Positions 24,792-35,487 of a DNA stretch of 64,000 bases are shown one piece after another. Each line of letters starts with the position of its first letter. The first letter of the stretch is position 1. Below the pieces are notes generated by a model, which was not told the DNA's origin, searched no databases, and worked only from the letters and a program-made list of their open reading frames with translations. The position numbers and the translations under genes are program-made. This DNA is from Phytophthora hibernalis (taxonomy: Eukaryota > Oomycota > Peronosporomycetes > Peronosporales > Peronosporaceae). Where the stretch lies: NCBI GenBank assembly GCA_012656075.1, contig JAAKBF010000049.1, positions 372,001 to 436,000 on the forward strand, read 5' to 3'.

Positions 24792-27025
24792 AAGGAAGTT
24801 GGCTACAGCATTTGCGTGTGTTTGGTTCACTAGCTTACACCTACGTGACGCCGACGCACCCAAAACGACTCGAGCTGACAGCAGTGCCTGGAAAGCGGAA
24901 GACCCTCGACAACCGAGGTATCAGAGGAATCTTTGTTGGCTACGCCGAAGGTCAGAAAGCCTGGCGGGTTCTTCACTGCGGAACAAACAAGATAGTGACA
25001 ACTTGTCATGCTACGTTTGATGAGTCTGGTTCGCCCGCAGCAACGGATCTTAAACTACTAGAGCTCCGACGACTTGAAACGTTGCACCATCTCGATCTCA
25101 TTCATCCTTCGCGGCTCGCCAATTCCATCTGCGACTTAGTTTTCTACGCTGAACCGGTGATTGAAGACACTACTGAACTAGATGTTGAGCTGCAGCAGCT
25201 TGACAAATTTATTGATGACTTCAACAGTGATGAACTGCGAGACGAGAGGGACGAACTTCCGGACGTGAGCTCCTACATCGGTCGGCATCTAAACAACGCG
25301 CTATCAGCAGTGGTAAATCAAAGATCAGTTGGAAGCAAACTACAAGCACTTACCATTTTTTGTGCCTCTCAGAGAAACAGCGAGAAGCAAAATTTCTAGT
25401 TGCTGTCGAAAACATCGCGTGCAAGATCGAAAGCAGCAAGATTAGTGATATAACGGGTCCTGACGCGCTGTATTGGCGAAAAGCCATTGATATAGAAGGT
25501 CAATCGCTCGTTGCACACGGCACCTGGAAGCTTGTTCCGTAGCCGAAGGGCAAGCGCGCACTGACGTCGAAATGGATCTTCAAGATAAAATATGATGCAC
25601 AAGGCAGGATCGAGCTATACAAAGCTAGACTTGTTATCCGCGGGTACGAGCGAGTGAAGTACGTCGACTATGATGAGATTTTCGCTCCCGTCACTCGATT
25701 AGAGTCTCTGCGAATGCTGCTCGCTCTAGTCGCAAATAATGACTGGGAGTGTCATCAGACCGACGTCGATACTGCCTTCTTGAACGGCGGCATGGATGAG
25801 GAAGTCTACATGCTTCAACCTGAGGGACTAGTGAAAGCTGGACAGGAGCAGCTTGTGTGCAGACTACTGAAGTCACTTTATGGGCTGAAGCAGGCACCAC
25901 GAGCACGGCACAAGAATCTGACCGACTTTCTAAAGAGTCATGGGTATGTGAAGCTCAACAGCGATGCCTGCATTTACGTGCGTGCAGGTACCGGGGAGTA
26001 GCAATAGTTGGCATCTATGTGGATGACCTGCTCCTTATTGCCGATACTACAAGCGGTGTACAAGAGATTAGGACCATGCTGTCATCTGGCTTCAAGTGCA
26101 AGGATATGGGTGTAGTTCACCATATTCTCGGACTCCGTGTTCGACGAAACCGCGCTGCAAGAACACTCACGATTGATCATACAACTTACGCGAAATGTGT
26201 TTGGGAAAAGTTCAATATGTTGCAGCTGAATCCGTGCAGGACCCCTTGTGACCAAGGAACAGTTCTCTCGAAAGAAGACAGCCCTAAGAACGACGATGAG
26301 CGTGAGCAGATGAAGAACAAGGACTACTCGGTTCGCTAATGTATCTTATGACAGGAAGCAGACCCGATATCGCCTTCGGCATCCAGTGCGTGAGCAAGTA
26401 TCTGAATAATCCTGGTGTAGCTCACTGGAATGCTGCCAAGCGAATTCTTCGCTACGTTAAGGGGACCATCGAATATGGTTTAGTGATCGACGGCCGCAGT
26501 CACCATGGTGTGCAACTAACAGCTTACGTGGATTCGGACTACGCGAAGGACATCGACACCCGACGATCGGTATCTGGCTACGTCATGCAGTTAGGTGCCT
26601 GTGCGATAACATACTCATGCAAAAGTCAGCGAACCGTAGCGCTATCGTCCACGGAAGCGGAGTACATGTCGTTGGCACATGGAGTGAAGGAGCTTATATT
26701 TCTGCGAGAACTTCTGGAAGAACTGAGCATGCCACAGGAACCAACGGTGGTCAATGTGGACAACCAGTCTGGTATTGCAATGGCCAACAATTCTTTTCAT
26801 CATCAGCGAACGAAACACATACACTCAAGATGTCACTTCGTGCGAGAACGCATCGAAATGAGAGACGCAGTCATTGAATATGTGAGTACAAAAGACAATA
26901 TTGCAGATTTACTAACCAAAGCTGTGACTTCAGATGTACTGTTTGCGTTGAGAGGACGTCTTGGAGTTCGAGAAGTGCGAGATGGACCGGAACAGCAGAC
27001 ACTAGGAAAGCGATGTCGATGTTGA
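24618..27025 (+). pseudogene. Copia pol: integrase C-terminus, RT and RNase H, frame-broken
   Basis: Segments in order: integrase tail (RVFGSLAYTYV, GIFVGYAEGQKAWRV, about 24812-25020); a linker; RT from about 25430 (GTWKLVP, then SKWIFKIKYDAQGRIELYKA); the palm (WECHQTDVDTAFLNGGMDEE); LLKSLYGLKQAP; and the catalytic YVDD at 26016-26027. RNase H follows (26339-27025: AYVDSDYAKDIDTRRSVSGY, ALSSTEAEYMSLAHG, HQRTKHI). Breaks include a TAG after GTWKLVP, a frame change near 25985-26000 and a TAA at 26337-26339. All key RT and RNase H motifs are present, so decay is recent or partly due to base-calling. Confidence 0.85.
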
Positions 27026-27310
27026 AAACACAAGCGACAGCATACGGGGCTCTTGGACGAGCTGGGTATGGGCTGGCTTGATACGAAAACACAAGCGACA
27101 GCATACAGGGCTCTTGGATGAGCTGGGTATGGGATGGCTTGAAATGAACGCGCAGTGACAGCGTGCGGGGTTCATTGAACTGGACACGTGCTCGCTGCAG
27201 GAGAATTTGAGAACGAAGTGCGGGTTTCTTTAAGTTCGCAGTGCCGAGCTTTTGGTCGATCGACGGCATGCGGGGTTCTTGGATGAACTGGGCATGGGCT
27301 GGATCGCGGA
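27024..27310. repeat. Diverged tandem copies of a ~62-bp unit
   Basis: GAAAACACAAGCGACAGCAT starts near-identical units at about 27025 and 27088, each running through GGCTCTTGGA and GAGCTGGGTATGGG. A third, weaker copy starts near 27150 (GCAGTGACAGCGTGCGGGG). A fourth lies at about 27262-27305 (GGCATGCGGGGTTCTTGGAT). It lies between Copia RNase H and the putative 3' LTR. Confidence 0.6.
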
Positions 27311-27565
27311 TCAGCGTCGGCTTGCGGGACTTCGGAAACTCGGCAGAACCTGAAGTGTGCAGTGGCGTATGCAGAGTACAGATTGGCTGGTGCAAGGATC
27401 TTGGTGACGGAGTCCAGCTTTGGATACCGGGGTGCTGGCCGGCCAAGACTGACGAGTGAGAAGACGGAGGCCGCACTACATGAACCCGAGACTCACCGTG
27501 GCTCTCGCCAGCACGGGAGAGTGGTGAAGCAGTCGATCAAGCTGGACACTGCAGACCACGGGGAG

Positions 27566-27742
27566 TGTTGAGATTGGTCGAGCAGTGTGAGTTATAGACA
27601 GATGAGCTGGAGGTTGTTTGGACCCAGGTGAGGGATTTTCCTCCAGGACTCGGTAGTTTCGAAACCTACGGCTGCATGTGCTCGGCCATGCGTGGCTCTC
27701 TTTGAATCTCACTTCCTCATTTCCTCCATTCATTCAATAACA
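27566..27742 (+). repeat. Candidate Copia 3' LTR
   Basis: TGTTGAGATTGG begins directly after the purine tract ACGGGGAG, a standard polypurine-tract/LTR boundary. The stretch ends near AATAACA at 27742. No 5' LTR is in the window because the element is 5'-truncated, so the ends cannot be confirmed by pairing. Confidence 0.35.
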
Positions 27743-27779
27743 TGTACACCTTTTCCAAGCTGAATGGTTCTTCTTCAGT

Positions 27780-28861
27780 TTGCTTTTGCAAATGATTTGC
27801 ATTGGCCTCGTCTGTCCTACCTCCAATGCGGTCTACACCAAATTGTTCACTGTGTCTCCTTGCCAGTCGCAGTCCTCCGATGGCTGGCATGAAGGCAAAT
27901 TCACGACCTGGTCGCTTGTTTTCCATGCAGTGGGAATCGACAGGAACATTCCTGACGAGTGCATCACAGTTCCGCAGAGGAAGATCGACAAGCTCCGATC
28001 CATCTTGACAGAGACGTCGGGGAAGGCATACTTGTCGAGGAAGCGACTGGACAGCGTGATCGGGGTCCTCCGGCACGTGATTAATTTCATCCCGATCACG
28101 AAGCCATTCATCCAGCGTTTGGCCGCGGTTCAGAGCGAAGACTCACGAGCACAGGCGTTCCAATGACGGAGTTCCTTCGGAAGGATCTGCAATGGTGGAA
28201 GGCACTCGCGTTCCAGACCGAATTCGCAGGTATGCCGATGAACTTGTTCGACCTCACCAAGGCCTTCGACGAGGTTTGGTTGGTGATAGCGACGAAGGGT
28301 ACAATCTGCATCACGAGTATGAAACTCCAGGAGCGTCTTTTTCTCAAACAGCGGGGCCAGACCCGAGATGGCAACGAGCTTGCCCACGCCTTAACCAGCG
28401 TCACGGACACGTGGGGCTCAAGCCTATCTACGGAGGGCACTTGGTGCCACGTCGTCATCCACGGCGAACGATGGAACACAGAACTGGTCGACAAGATGAA
28501 TTGCAAATCTCCGGAAGGGAAGCAGGCCCTTCGGCAGTGTGCTCTGAGCCAGGCTCGATACAGTCTGCATTTCACGACGCACACGATTCGACAAAGAGTG
28601 GAGCAGACTCCGAAGTGTGACATCCACGGGGATAACAGTACTAACCATAGTTACATGCAGCAGATGGCGTCCGACGCCGGCGTCTGGAGGAGAAGCGGGA
28701 CCAACTCAAGCAGGCTTCGGTCTCAGCCGGGACACTCGGAAGCAATAGCAAGAACTTCAAGTTCTGGGAAGCCTTCTGCAACTACTTCGGATTCCCCGTG
28801 TGGATTGACGAACTGCCCAGGGCAGAACAAGCACGGACGGTCGGACTATTCGCGGCATTGA
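27780..28861 (+). pseudogene. DIRS-like RT thumb and RNase H region
   Basis: 27780-28166 encodes a segment typical of the DIRS RT end: IPDECITVPQRKIDKLRSIL, then RKRLDSVIGVLRHVINFIP and KPFIQRL. 28163-28620 continues in another frame with DLQWWKALAF and an RNase H-like stretch (ELAHALTSVTDTWG in one frame). Codons shift at least once near 28140-28165. The catalytic RT palm is not present in the window. Confidence 0.55.
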
Positions 28862-28889
28862 GAGCTTCAGAAGGGCACAACAAGGCAAG

Positions 28890-29731
28890 GAAATGAAACA
28901 AGTGCCAGACATTCGACGGAAAATGGCAGCAGTGGCATTCGCACACAAGGCAGTTCGGAAGGTCAGACTCAATTATCGTGATCCGGAATTTGAGCTCATC
29001 GCTCAAGGATACAAGCGCTCCCATGGCGACGTGGACCGGAAGCAACCAGTTACTACACCGATATTGCTCAAGATGTACGAGCTCAGAGCCCGACGCGGTC
29101 AGAGGACAACCTGCTGTGGGGATCAATCGTCCTAGCGTTCTTCTTCCTCGACCGAAGCTCGGAGCTGTGGGGTCCGGTGATCGGTGACAAATCGACCGGG
29201 GTCATTCGGATCCACTGCGTAAAAGCGACCAACGTCATTCTACGAGACAACCGAGGAAAACAGGTAGGACCTGAGGAACCGGAAGCGGCGTCAGTGGAAG
29301 TGATCTTCGAGTCACACAAGGGAGACCGCGTAGCCCAGGGCACGACGGTACGCCATTACAAGTCCGATCCCACATACATATGTCCAGTGACAGCGGCCAG
29401 ACAATGCCTGAGCATTCGCGCACAGTAGCTCTCGACAGGGCGGAAGCTGGGACCGTATCTCACTTCAGTTTCGACTACCCGAACAATCAAGAAAACACAA
29501 GTGGCCAATCTCATCAAACTGTCAGCTGGCGACATGGGTCTACCACGATCTGACTACTCAGTCCACTCGCTCCGCATAGGAGGAGCCTGCGCACTACTGG
29601 CGGCGGGCAAGAGTGACCTGGTCATTCGACTACTGGGCCGGTGGGCTATTTGGTGCTTTACTGTCTACACCAGACTACGACCTGGAATGATTCAAGACGC
29701 GGCAAATTGCATGATCAAGGCCTCAACCTGA
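28890..29731 (+). pseudogene. Tyrosine recombinase of the DIRS-like element
   Basis: The N-terminal core-binding part (KMAAVAFAHKAVRKVRLNY, GYKRSHGDVDRKQPVTT, 28893-29100) is followed by the catalytic half in other frames: DRSSELWG near 29150, SHKGDRVAQGTTVR near 29310, and HSLRIGGACALLAAG with GRW and a terminal TVYTRLRPG (29560-29690). The catalytic HxxR and Tyr are visible. Frame changes at about 29130 and a TAG after SIRAQ (29428) disrupt it. The family cuts and rejoins DNA through a covalent Tyr intermediate. Confidence 0.65.
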
Positions 29732-30203
29732 GAGTGCCACGAGCCAGGCATCGTCCCGAACCAGAGCACGCAGCACTCGGGAGGGGAGCTCCAGGGAGTC
29801 AAACTCTCCAAACTAATCAAGTCAACTTGCCCCTCGCAGTGAAGTCCCGAAGGAGGAAAGTTGAGGGAATTATGAAAACGGACAGAAAATGTGAAGTATG
29901 GAGAGAATCACACAGACAAGGAATAGTGGTACACAATCATGTCAACGCTAAACCCACAGCTAAAACTGATCAATGTAATATATGTGGTCCACAGTTAATT
30001 AGTTTTGCCACCACCACCGCCGCGCGCCACCGCGCTGACTCCATGTCGCCGGGCCCGCACTGCGCAATTGGGCCCAAGCGCTTCAACAAGTCTCTCTTTT
30101 CCGGGTCGCTGTGTGCACTCGCGTTTCGATATCCTGAAAGTGAGACCAGTTGGAGCCTTTTAAATCAACAGAGCGAAGTTTTGTTTTCAACGAGGTATTC
30201 TTG
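29732..30203. other. No gene seen; 3' flank of the DIRS remnant
   Basis: Short open stretches only, without domains. A GC-rich patch with a CCACCACCACCG run lies at 30008-30060. Element termini could not be recognised. Confidence 0.3.
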
Positions 30204-30380
30204 ACCCAACGAATTATTATTGATCCGCGGGTTGTTCTTGACCCCGCCACTGGTGCATTACTATAATTGACACGGTGAGTTGTTTTAGACCCAGCAGCGG
30301 GTTGTTCTCGATCCGGCGAGTTATTCTTGAACCAGCGAGTTGTTCTTGATCCAGCGAGTTGTTCTTGAGCAAGTAAAGTA
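30204..30380. repeat. Degenerate ~19-21-bp minisatellite
   Basis: Imperfect tandem units with the core GAGTTGTTCTTGATCCAGC recur about eight times (for example around 30223, 30273, 30297, 30318, 30338 and 30357). Copies are clearest at the right end and diverge leftwards. No coding potential is seen. Confidence 0.6.
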
Positions 30381-30489
30381 AATGATACTTCTAAGTAACT
30401 TACTCGGTGAATGGCTTTGAACGCGACAGTAGATTGTTCTAGAGCTTTTCTTTCGCTCATACAATGCGAGTTAGTCTTAATCTAGCGAA

Positions 30490-31640
30490 CCATTCGTGGT
30501 CTGTTTCATTTCGGTAGCCCCGCTCAACGACGGTACATCAAGCACAGTTACTGTACTACAGCTGATAGTACCGTAATTGTAAAATGAGTACAGTAACGTA
30601 CCAAATAGTACTGTAACTGATTTGAGCACCCCTCAGACGGATGACTATTTGCAAGTATGCGCTATTTAACTTGCAAATTGCCATTCGTCATGGTAAAGCC
30701 GGATAAGGTTAACGAATACGTATTGTAGGGCAAGGATATCGAGCGTGGATCTCGCCAGTAAAGCGATGCAGCGTTTCTCTGCAGTCGGTCTGGAAAAGCA
30801 ATGCCAGTAAAGTTTCGACAGAAATGTTTCAGAGTAGTAAGTCGGAAATGAATGTGCCCGCAGTGATGACGCCGATCTGTGGGACGGGATATATATTAGG
30901 TTGTTAGGAATACTAACGGCGAACCTTGTACTGCAAATTATTCTACTCATGCGTACTTTGTCGGGCTATCTGGTGCAAACATCGCCGCAGGCGAGAATAC
31001 GTCGCTACATGTACACGATATGTACATATAGCTTGCAATAACGAGTAGGGCTAGATGCCACGAGATGAGAATAAAGGGATACACGTCCAGAAAATTAAAT
31101 GAATTTGTTGATTTGTTGATTTATCGATTTATCCTTTATACTTAAATATCCTGAAAATACCGTAACTTACCCTAATGTTGTGCAGGACAATTTCACAAAT
31201 AGTCGTTTGCAAGTGACAACAGAGAATATATATACATTGTCAATCAATCTTATATTGTGAACACTAGGCTAATGGTGTTCTACTCAAGAGGTAATGCAGA
31301 TCTCATTTCAGAATGTCTGCCCTTACACTTTTGACTTTGACGACTGTTTGCCAACCGCTTCGACTGCATCTAGAACTGTTCCAGTAGCTTTTAAAGCTGC
31401 GAACCTTTAAAAACATCCTATATTTGAACCGTGATTGATTTAACGAGTTGATCGCGTTATATACATGTTAGCCTAGCGCGCTGTTCTTGACCTGCTTCAT
31501 TTCGGTACGTCCGTGCATATGACGGTACTACTAGCACAGTTACGATACCGCTACTACAACTGGTAGTACCGTGACTCAACTAGTAGTATTGTAGTACAAA
31601 TATAGTAGTACCGGTAGGAATAGTAGTAATACTAATATTA
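30490..31640. repeat. Two diverged copies of a GTACCGTA-rich repeat in gene-free DNA
   Basis: About 30505-30625 and 31490-31620 share TTCATTTCGGTA, ACGGTAC and AGCACAGTTAC in the same order, followed by many GTACTGTAA / GTACCGTA variants. The DNA between them is A/T-rich (31080-31240 especially) and has no gene that I can support. Confidence 0.5.
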
Positions 31641-32112
31641 GTACAGGAACGGTAGTTGGTACATGCTGCCAGCAAGGCGCCATGTATCAACTGCAGTTCC
31701 TGTGTGATACCTTGTGCGCTGCAAGCAATGTGATACATTCCTGACAGCGTACGAGAAGGTCGTGCTGCAACTGAGCGAGCGGCGGAGCTCTGTATCATGC
31801 ACGTGCCCAATTATAAATGGAGGGTGTGCACAAAACAAGCTACAATTTAGCACCTTAACTTTTAAGATAAATCTGAGTGTGCTTGTGTGAGTCCTGTGTG
31901 ATTGTGACTGGTTTGTCCATTCCGATAGCACTGCCTATTTTGAAAGCCGTCTATGTGATCGATCACTGCTCTATGTGTTTTGCCTCAATTTCTGCCTATT
32001 GCGATGGTGCTCTCTCCGAAGCTCGATGCTCCGAAGATTTCCCTGGAAAAGGTGTACACGTCCGGTACATGTTTACTCTTACACACAATAAACAATCATG
32101 TATTTTAAAGAA
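31641..32112. other. No gene seen
   Basis: Only short open frames without recognisable domains or codon bias. An AATAAA-like ATAAACAATC lies just before the next repeat. Confidence 0.3.
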
Positions 32113-32114
32113 AA

Positions 32115-32335
32115 CAGTGTGACACATCGCTTATCAATGCAAAAAGCAAGTAAATTGCAGTGTGACACATCGCTTATCACAAGTAAATTACAGTGTGACA
32201 CATCCCTAGTAAATTGCAGTGTGACACATCGCTTATCAATGCAAAAAGCAAGTAAATTACAGTGTGACACATCGCTTAACAATTCAAAATGCAAGTAAAT
32301 TACAGTGTGACACATCGCTTATCAATGTAAATTTC
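32115..32335. repeat. Six-copy tandem repeat with core AGTGTGACACATCGCTTA
   Basis: The core occurs at about 32116, 32159, 32193, 32217, 32261 and 32304. Full units are about 43 bp (core, TCAATGCAAAAAGCAAGTAAATT). The second and third copies have lost 10-20 bases of the A-rich half, so spacing is irregular. Identity in the core is nearly complete, implying recent expansion or homogenisation. Confidence 0.85.
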
Positions 32336-34028
32336 TGATTAAATGTCTCACGACGGTGCAAAGACTCTTGCAGGAGACTCTGACTCCTTGCCAAGGAGAC
32401 TGCCTCATGATCGGGAAGTTCCCCAGAAGTAGTCCTGTCAACCTTTGATCACCAAACAAAAACAACTGAACCGAACAGCAACTGTTTCAGTTTCGGTTTT
32501 ATGCATGGCTCAACCGCCACCAAAGTTATCTCAAACGAAAGCTTAGTGTACCGGTATTCCATATACTTTGATCTAGTTCGATTTGCAGAATGACGGCCCA
32601 TTCTATTCGAGACTGCAGCAGAGGCCTACAGCTTGCCGACCACTTACTGCGACGGCAACAACGCCCAATGACTCCGCGGGTCCCACCTCCTGACGGACAA
32701 CAATATTTTGTACACGGCCGCGCGCATCTGCCATGCTACAGGATCTTTACCGGACACGCGTCTGGAACTTGAAGTATTGTTGTTTGCAGATATGTTTACC
32801 TCTATTTTAGAGTTCTATTTCAGACTTCATCATTTCTAAAACCGACTTGTCGCCCTGGGTAAAACAGAGCTTTATTTTCTACCTACTACAACAAATATTC
32901 TTTTACGAAGTGCGTAAAAGCGACCTGCCTCCGTGCCCGGAAGCTCCACGGCGATCGCGCCGCCGGCGTCGACTAACCTGTCGTACTACGTGTTACGTCT
33001 ATGCGGCTATCTGCGAGGTCTATAAGTGCTCTGACGCCACGCGCAAATTGATCAGTAAGACCCGCAAGGCGCGCCTCTCTTGTCGTGTAGGGCTTCCATC
33101 GACATACGACGTTCTCGTGGGGGTTGTGGGGCGGTCTAGGTGGGGTGAAGATCGCCGTAATAACAGCGAGGGCAACTGCACGTCGCCCTCGGGGCTCCAG
33201 TATCACTTTGTTCCGTTTGGTCTCTGGCACTGGATCGTTACTTTCATAGAGCGGTATGCTGCGATTTTTTCTTTATTGGCTAGTTCTAATGATTCTAGTT
33301 ATCTGCATAGTGTAACAAGCTTTGATCTTCCAAGACAAGAAACATTTAATGAACGCATTGGTGTAGAACAATAATACTCCGCTTTACAACAACTCTTGCA
33401 ATGGCATAGCATTGCATGAGGTAAAGTGGCAGATTGTCAAGGGCGATACGTTTCGTTGTTGACGCCAGTTATGTCAAACGATGATCTTTAGCTCCTATCT
33501 AAACTGCTGAATTGTTCATGTCTGTTTTGGATGAATTGGGTCGGAAATGCGCTTTTGAAACGGCATTTCCGGATTCACTGGCCCTTATCCTAGAGTCTGA
33601 CTGTAATTCTCTTTTGTACTGGCATTCAACAGACTTTTAATAAAGCTGACAAGTCGTAATTAAGACTTCGCATATTTGCACAACTCAGTTTAAATAGCTC
33701 GTTCTGCAAAAACATCTGCAAAGCACAATACGTCTTTTTCCTCATATACAGACCTCCTTATTCCGATTTGATAATAATCGTTTAATACGGGCTTCTAAGG
33801 ACAGCTGGTTTTCCTTTCGGTTGGGGCTTTCGCTGGGGGTTCAACTGAAAACGAAAATCAACTATTTCAGTTCGTTTCGGCTTTCTACCAAAGTTTACAG
33901 TGCTACCAAGAAGGTGCGCGCATGAACATGTTTAGGCTGTGCATAATCCGGATCTTTGCTGCGTCGCGCACCGAGAATCGGTGGTTCATGCACTGCACAG
34001 GATCGACTTCGACCCAGTTTCACAAAAT
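32336..34028. other. Gene-free intergenic DNA upstream of the second effector
   Basis: A 175-codon open frame at 32847-33374 has no signal, domain or family feature and I do not call it. 32455-32530 and 33838-33895 share a short related motif (CAACTGAA, then CAACTRTTTCAGTTYGG), suggesting copies of a small repeat. Otherwise A/T-rich with no RNA genes seen. Confidence 0.35.
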
Positions 34029-35487
34029 ATGAGGCTGTACCACGTCCTAAGCCTTCTCGTCTTAGCGGTATCTCCTCCCCAGCAGCGATGCTTCCTCGGT
34101 GGCAAAAGAACCCGACCAAGCCACGATCTTGACAAAGGCTTCGACTACTACTTATACTTCGACTGATCCCATCGCCCCTGATACACGCGAGAGAAGGTTT
34201 CTGAGGGTGGCTAGCGTGGAAGAAGACTCCAGCTACTTCTTCAAAAATATTGACAACGACGAAGACAAACATGACGATTCTGAACTGAAGAAGTCCATTT
34301 CAAACGACGCGGAGGAGAGAACAGGTGGAGAAGGAGGTCTGAATGCACTTAAGTCTTCCAAAACGTTCAAGTCGTTGCAGAAATCACTGACAAAAGCTGC
34401 GAATACCTTCAGTGAGAAAGTATCACCAGCTTTACCACTCAAGTCAAAGATGCAAGTATGGTCGAGGAACGGAAAGTCGCTTGACTATGTCAAGAAAAAG
34501 TTGGGATTGGATCAGGTGACCGCCTCTGCGTTCACTGGAGCCAAGAACTACAAGCTCTACGACGACTTCGTGACATCCCAATTACCGATTTGGGCGAAGG
34601 AGCTAACCCCCAACGAAGTCATGGTCACGTTGGGTATTGAAAAGCTGTCGGGGAGGGGCTAACAAGCAACCCGAATTTCAAGTATTTCGATGAATTTGTG
34701 AAGACCCAAATCTTGGTGTGGGGGAAGAAGGGTCTCTCCCGGACGATGTCTTGGTTCGATTAGGATTGAACACGTTGTCCGGAACAGCGCGCACAAATGC
34801 TGCGAACCACAAATACTACGAGGAGTTTGTGGTCAACCAAATGCAGTCCTGGTTGAAGAACAATCTGCCGTTGAATGATGTCATGGCGAAGTTGAAACTG
34901 GACGAGCTGTCGGGCAATGCGCTTCGGTCCCACCCGAACTACAGATACTACAAAGACTTTGTGATCAACAAATTGAAAAGCTGGGCAGTGGATGATGAGA
35001 TGTCCTACGATGATATACTGGTGAGGTTAAGTCTGAAGAATCTGCAGGGGCAGCACTGGAATCCCATCCGAATTACAAATTCTTAGAAAAATTCAACAAG
35101 AACAGAAACGAATATCGAGAGGAAGGCTGGCTGAAACAGAAACTCTCATCGTTCGAAGTGTGGGAGAAGCTGGAAGTAAATGGAGTGAATCGAGCGATAC
35201 TTCGAAGTTCGTCCGTGTACAAGATCTACAAGAATTACGTCAACATGATGGATGACTACATTATCGGTCTGGTGAACGATGGTTTTACCGTACCAAACCT
35301 GATCAGCAAGGACGCCACTGTACAGGAGCTGCAGTCAAAGACGTTGATTTGGGTGGCAGCAAAAAGACCGGAGTGGTATGTGAAGTATTCTTTGGGTCTG
35401 GATGGATTAGACGATGCGGCGCTGAAAGACGCAGCAAACTACCAGTTTTTGGAGCGCTATCTGGATGGAATTAAGTTTATTGACTAA
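34029..35487 (+). CDS. RxLR-EER effector with LWY-like tandem modules, frame interrupted
   Basis: A secreted oomycete effector of about 480 residues. The ATG at 34029 opens a signal peptide (MRLYHVLSLLVLAV). RFLR is at 34195-34206 and a dEER motif (DAEER) at about 34309-34323. The body has at least four repeating helical modules of about 45 residues, each with a conserved xDVxxxLGLxxLSG core and a YYxxFVxxQ-xxW tail, as in LWY-type effectors. Breaks are single-base losses at 34650-34653 (G run), 34738-34740 (C run) and 35047-35050 (G run), plus a net +1 shift between 34060 and 34100 in the signal-peptide region. Outside these points the frame is well kept, so the gene is probably intact in the organism. 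It is single-exon and isolated in repeat-rich DNA, the usual genomic setting for such effectors. Its host target is unknown. Confidence 0.85.

Larger units (their letters stand above)
24618..27742 (+). mobile_element. 5'-truncated Ty1/Copia retrotransposon fragment
   Basis: The order integrase C-terminal region, reverse transcriptase, RNase H is Copia-specific. Gag, protease and the catalytic part of integrase are missing at the left. The right end has a purine-rich tract (GGGGAG) followed by TGTTGAG at 27566, the usual start of a Copia 3' LTR. The LTR end is uncertain. Confidence 0.75.
27780..29731 (+). mobile_element. DIRS-type (tyrosine recombinase) retroelement remnant
   Basis: A reverse-transcriptase thumb/RNase H-like region (27780-28620) and a tyrosine recombinase (about 28890-29731) lie in the same order and strand as in DIRS-like retroelements, which integrate with a tyrosine recombinase instead of a DDE integrase. 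The left side abuts the Copia LTR, and no split or inverted DIRS termini were identified. Confidence 0.65.

Noticed and set aside
32115..32335. CRISPR-like array
   Set aside because: The genome is eukaryotic, repeat spacing is irregular, the spacers are deletion variants of one sequence, and there are no cas genes.
32847..33374. 175-codon frame as a gene
   Set aside because: No signal peptide, domain or compositional support; probably random.
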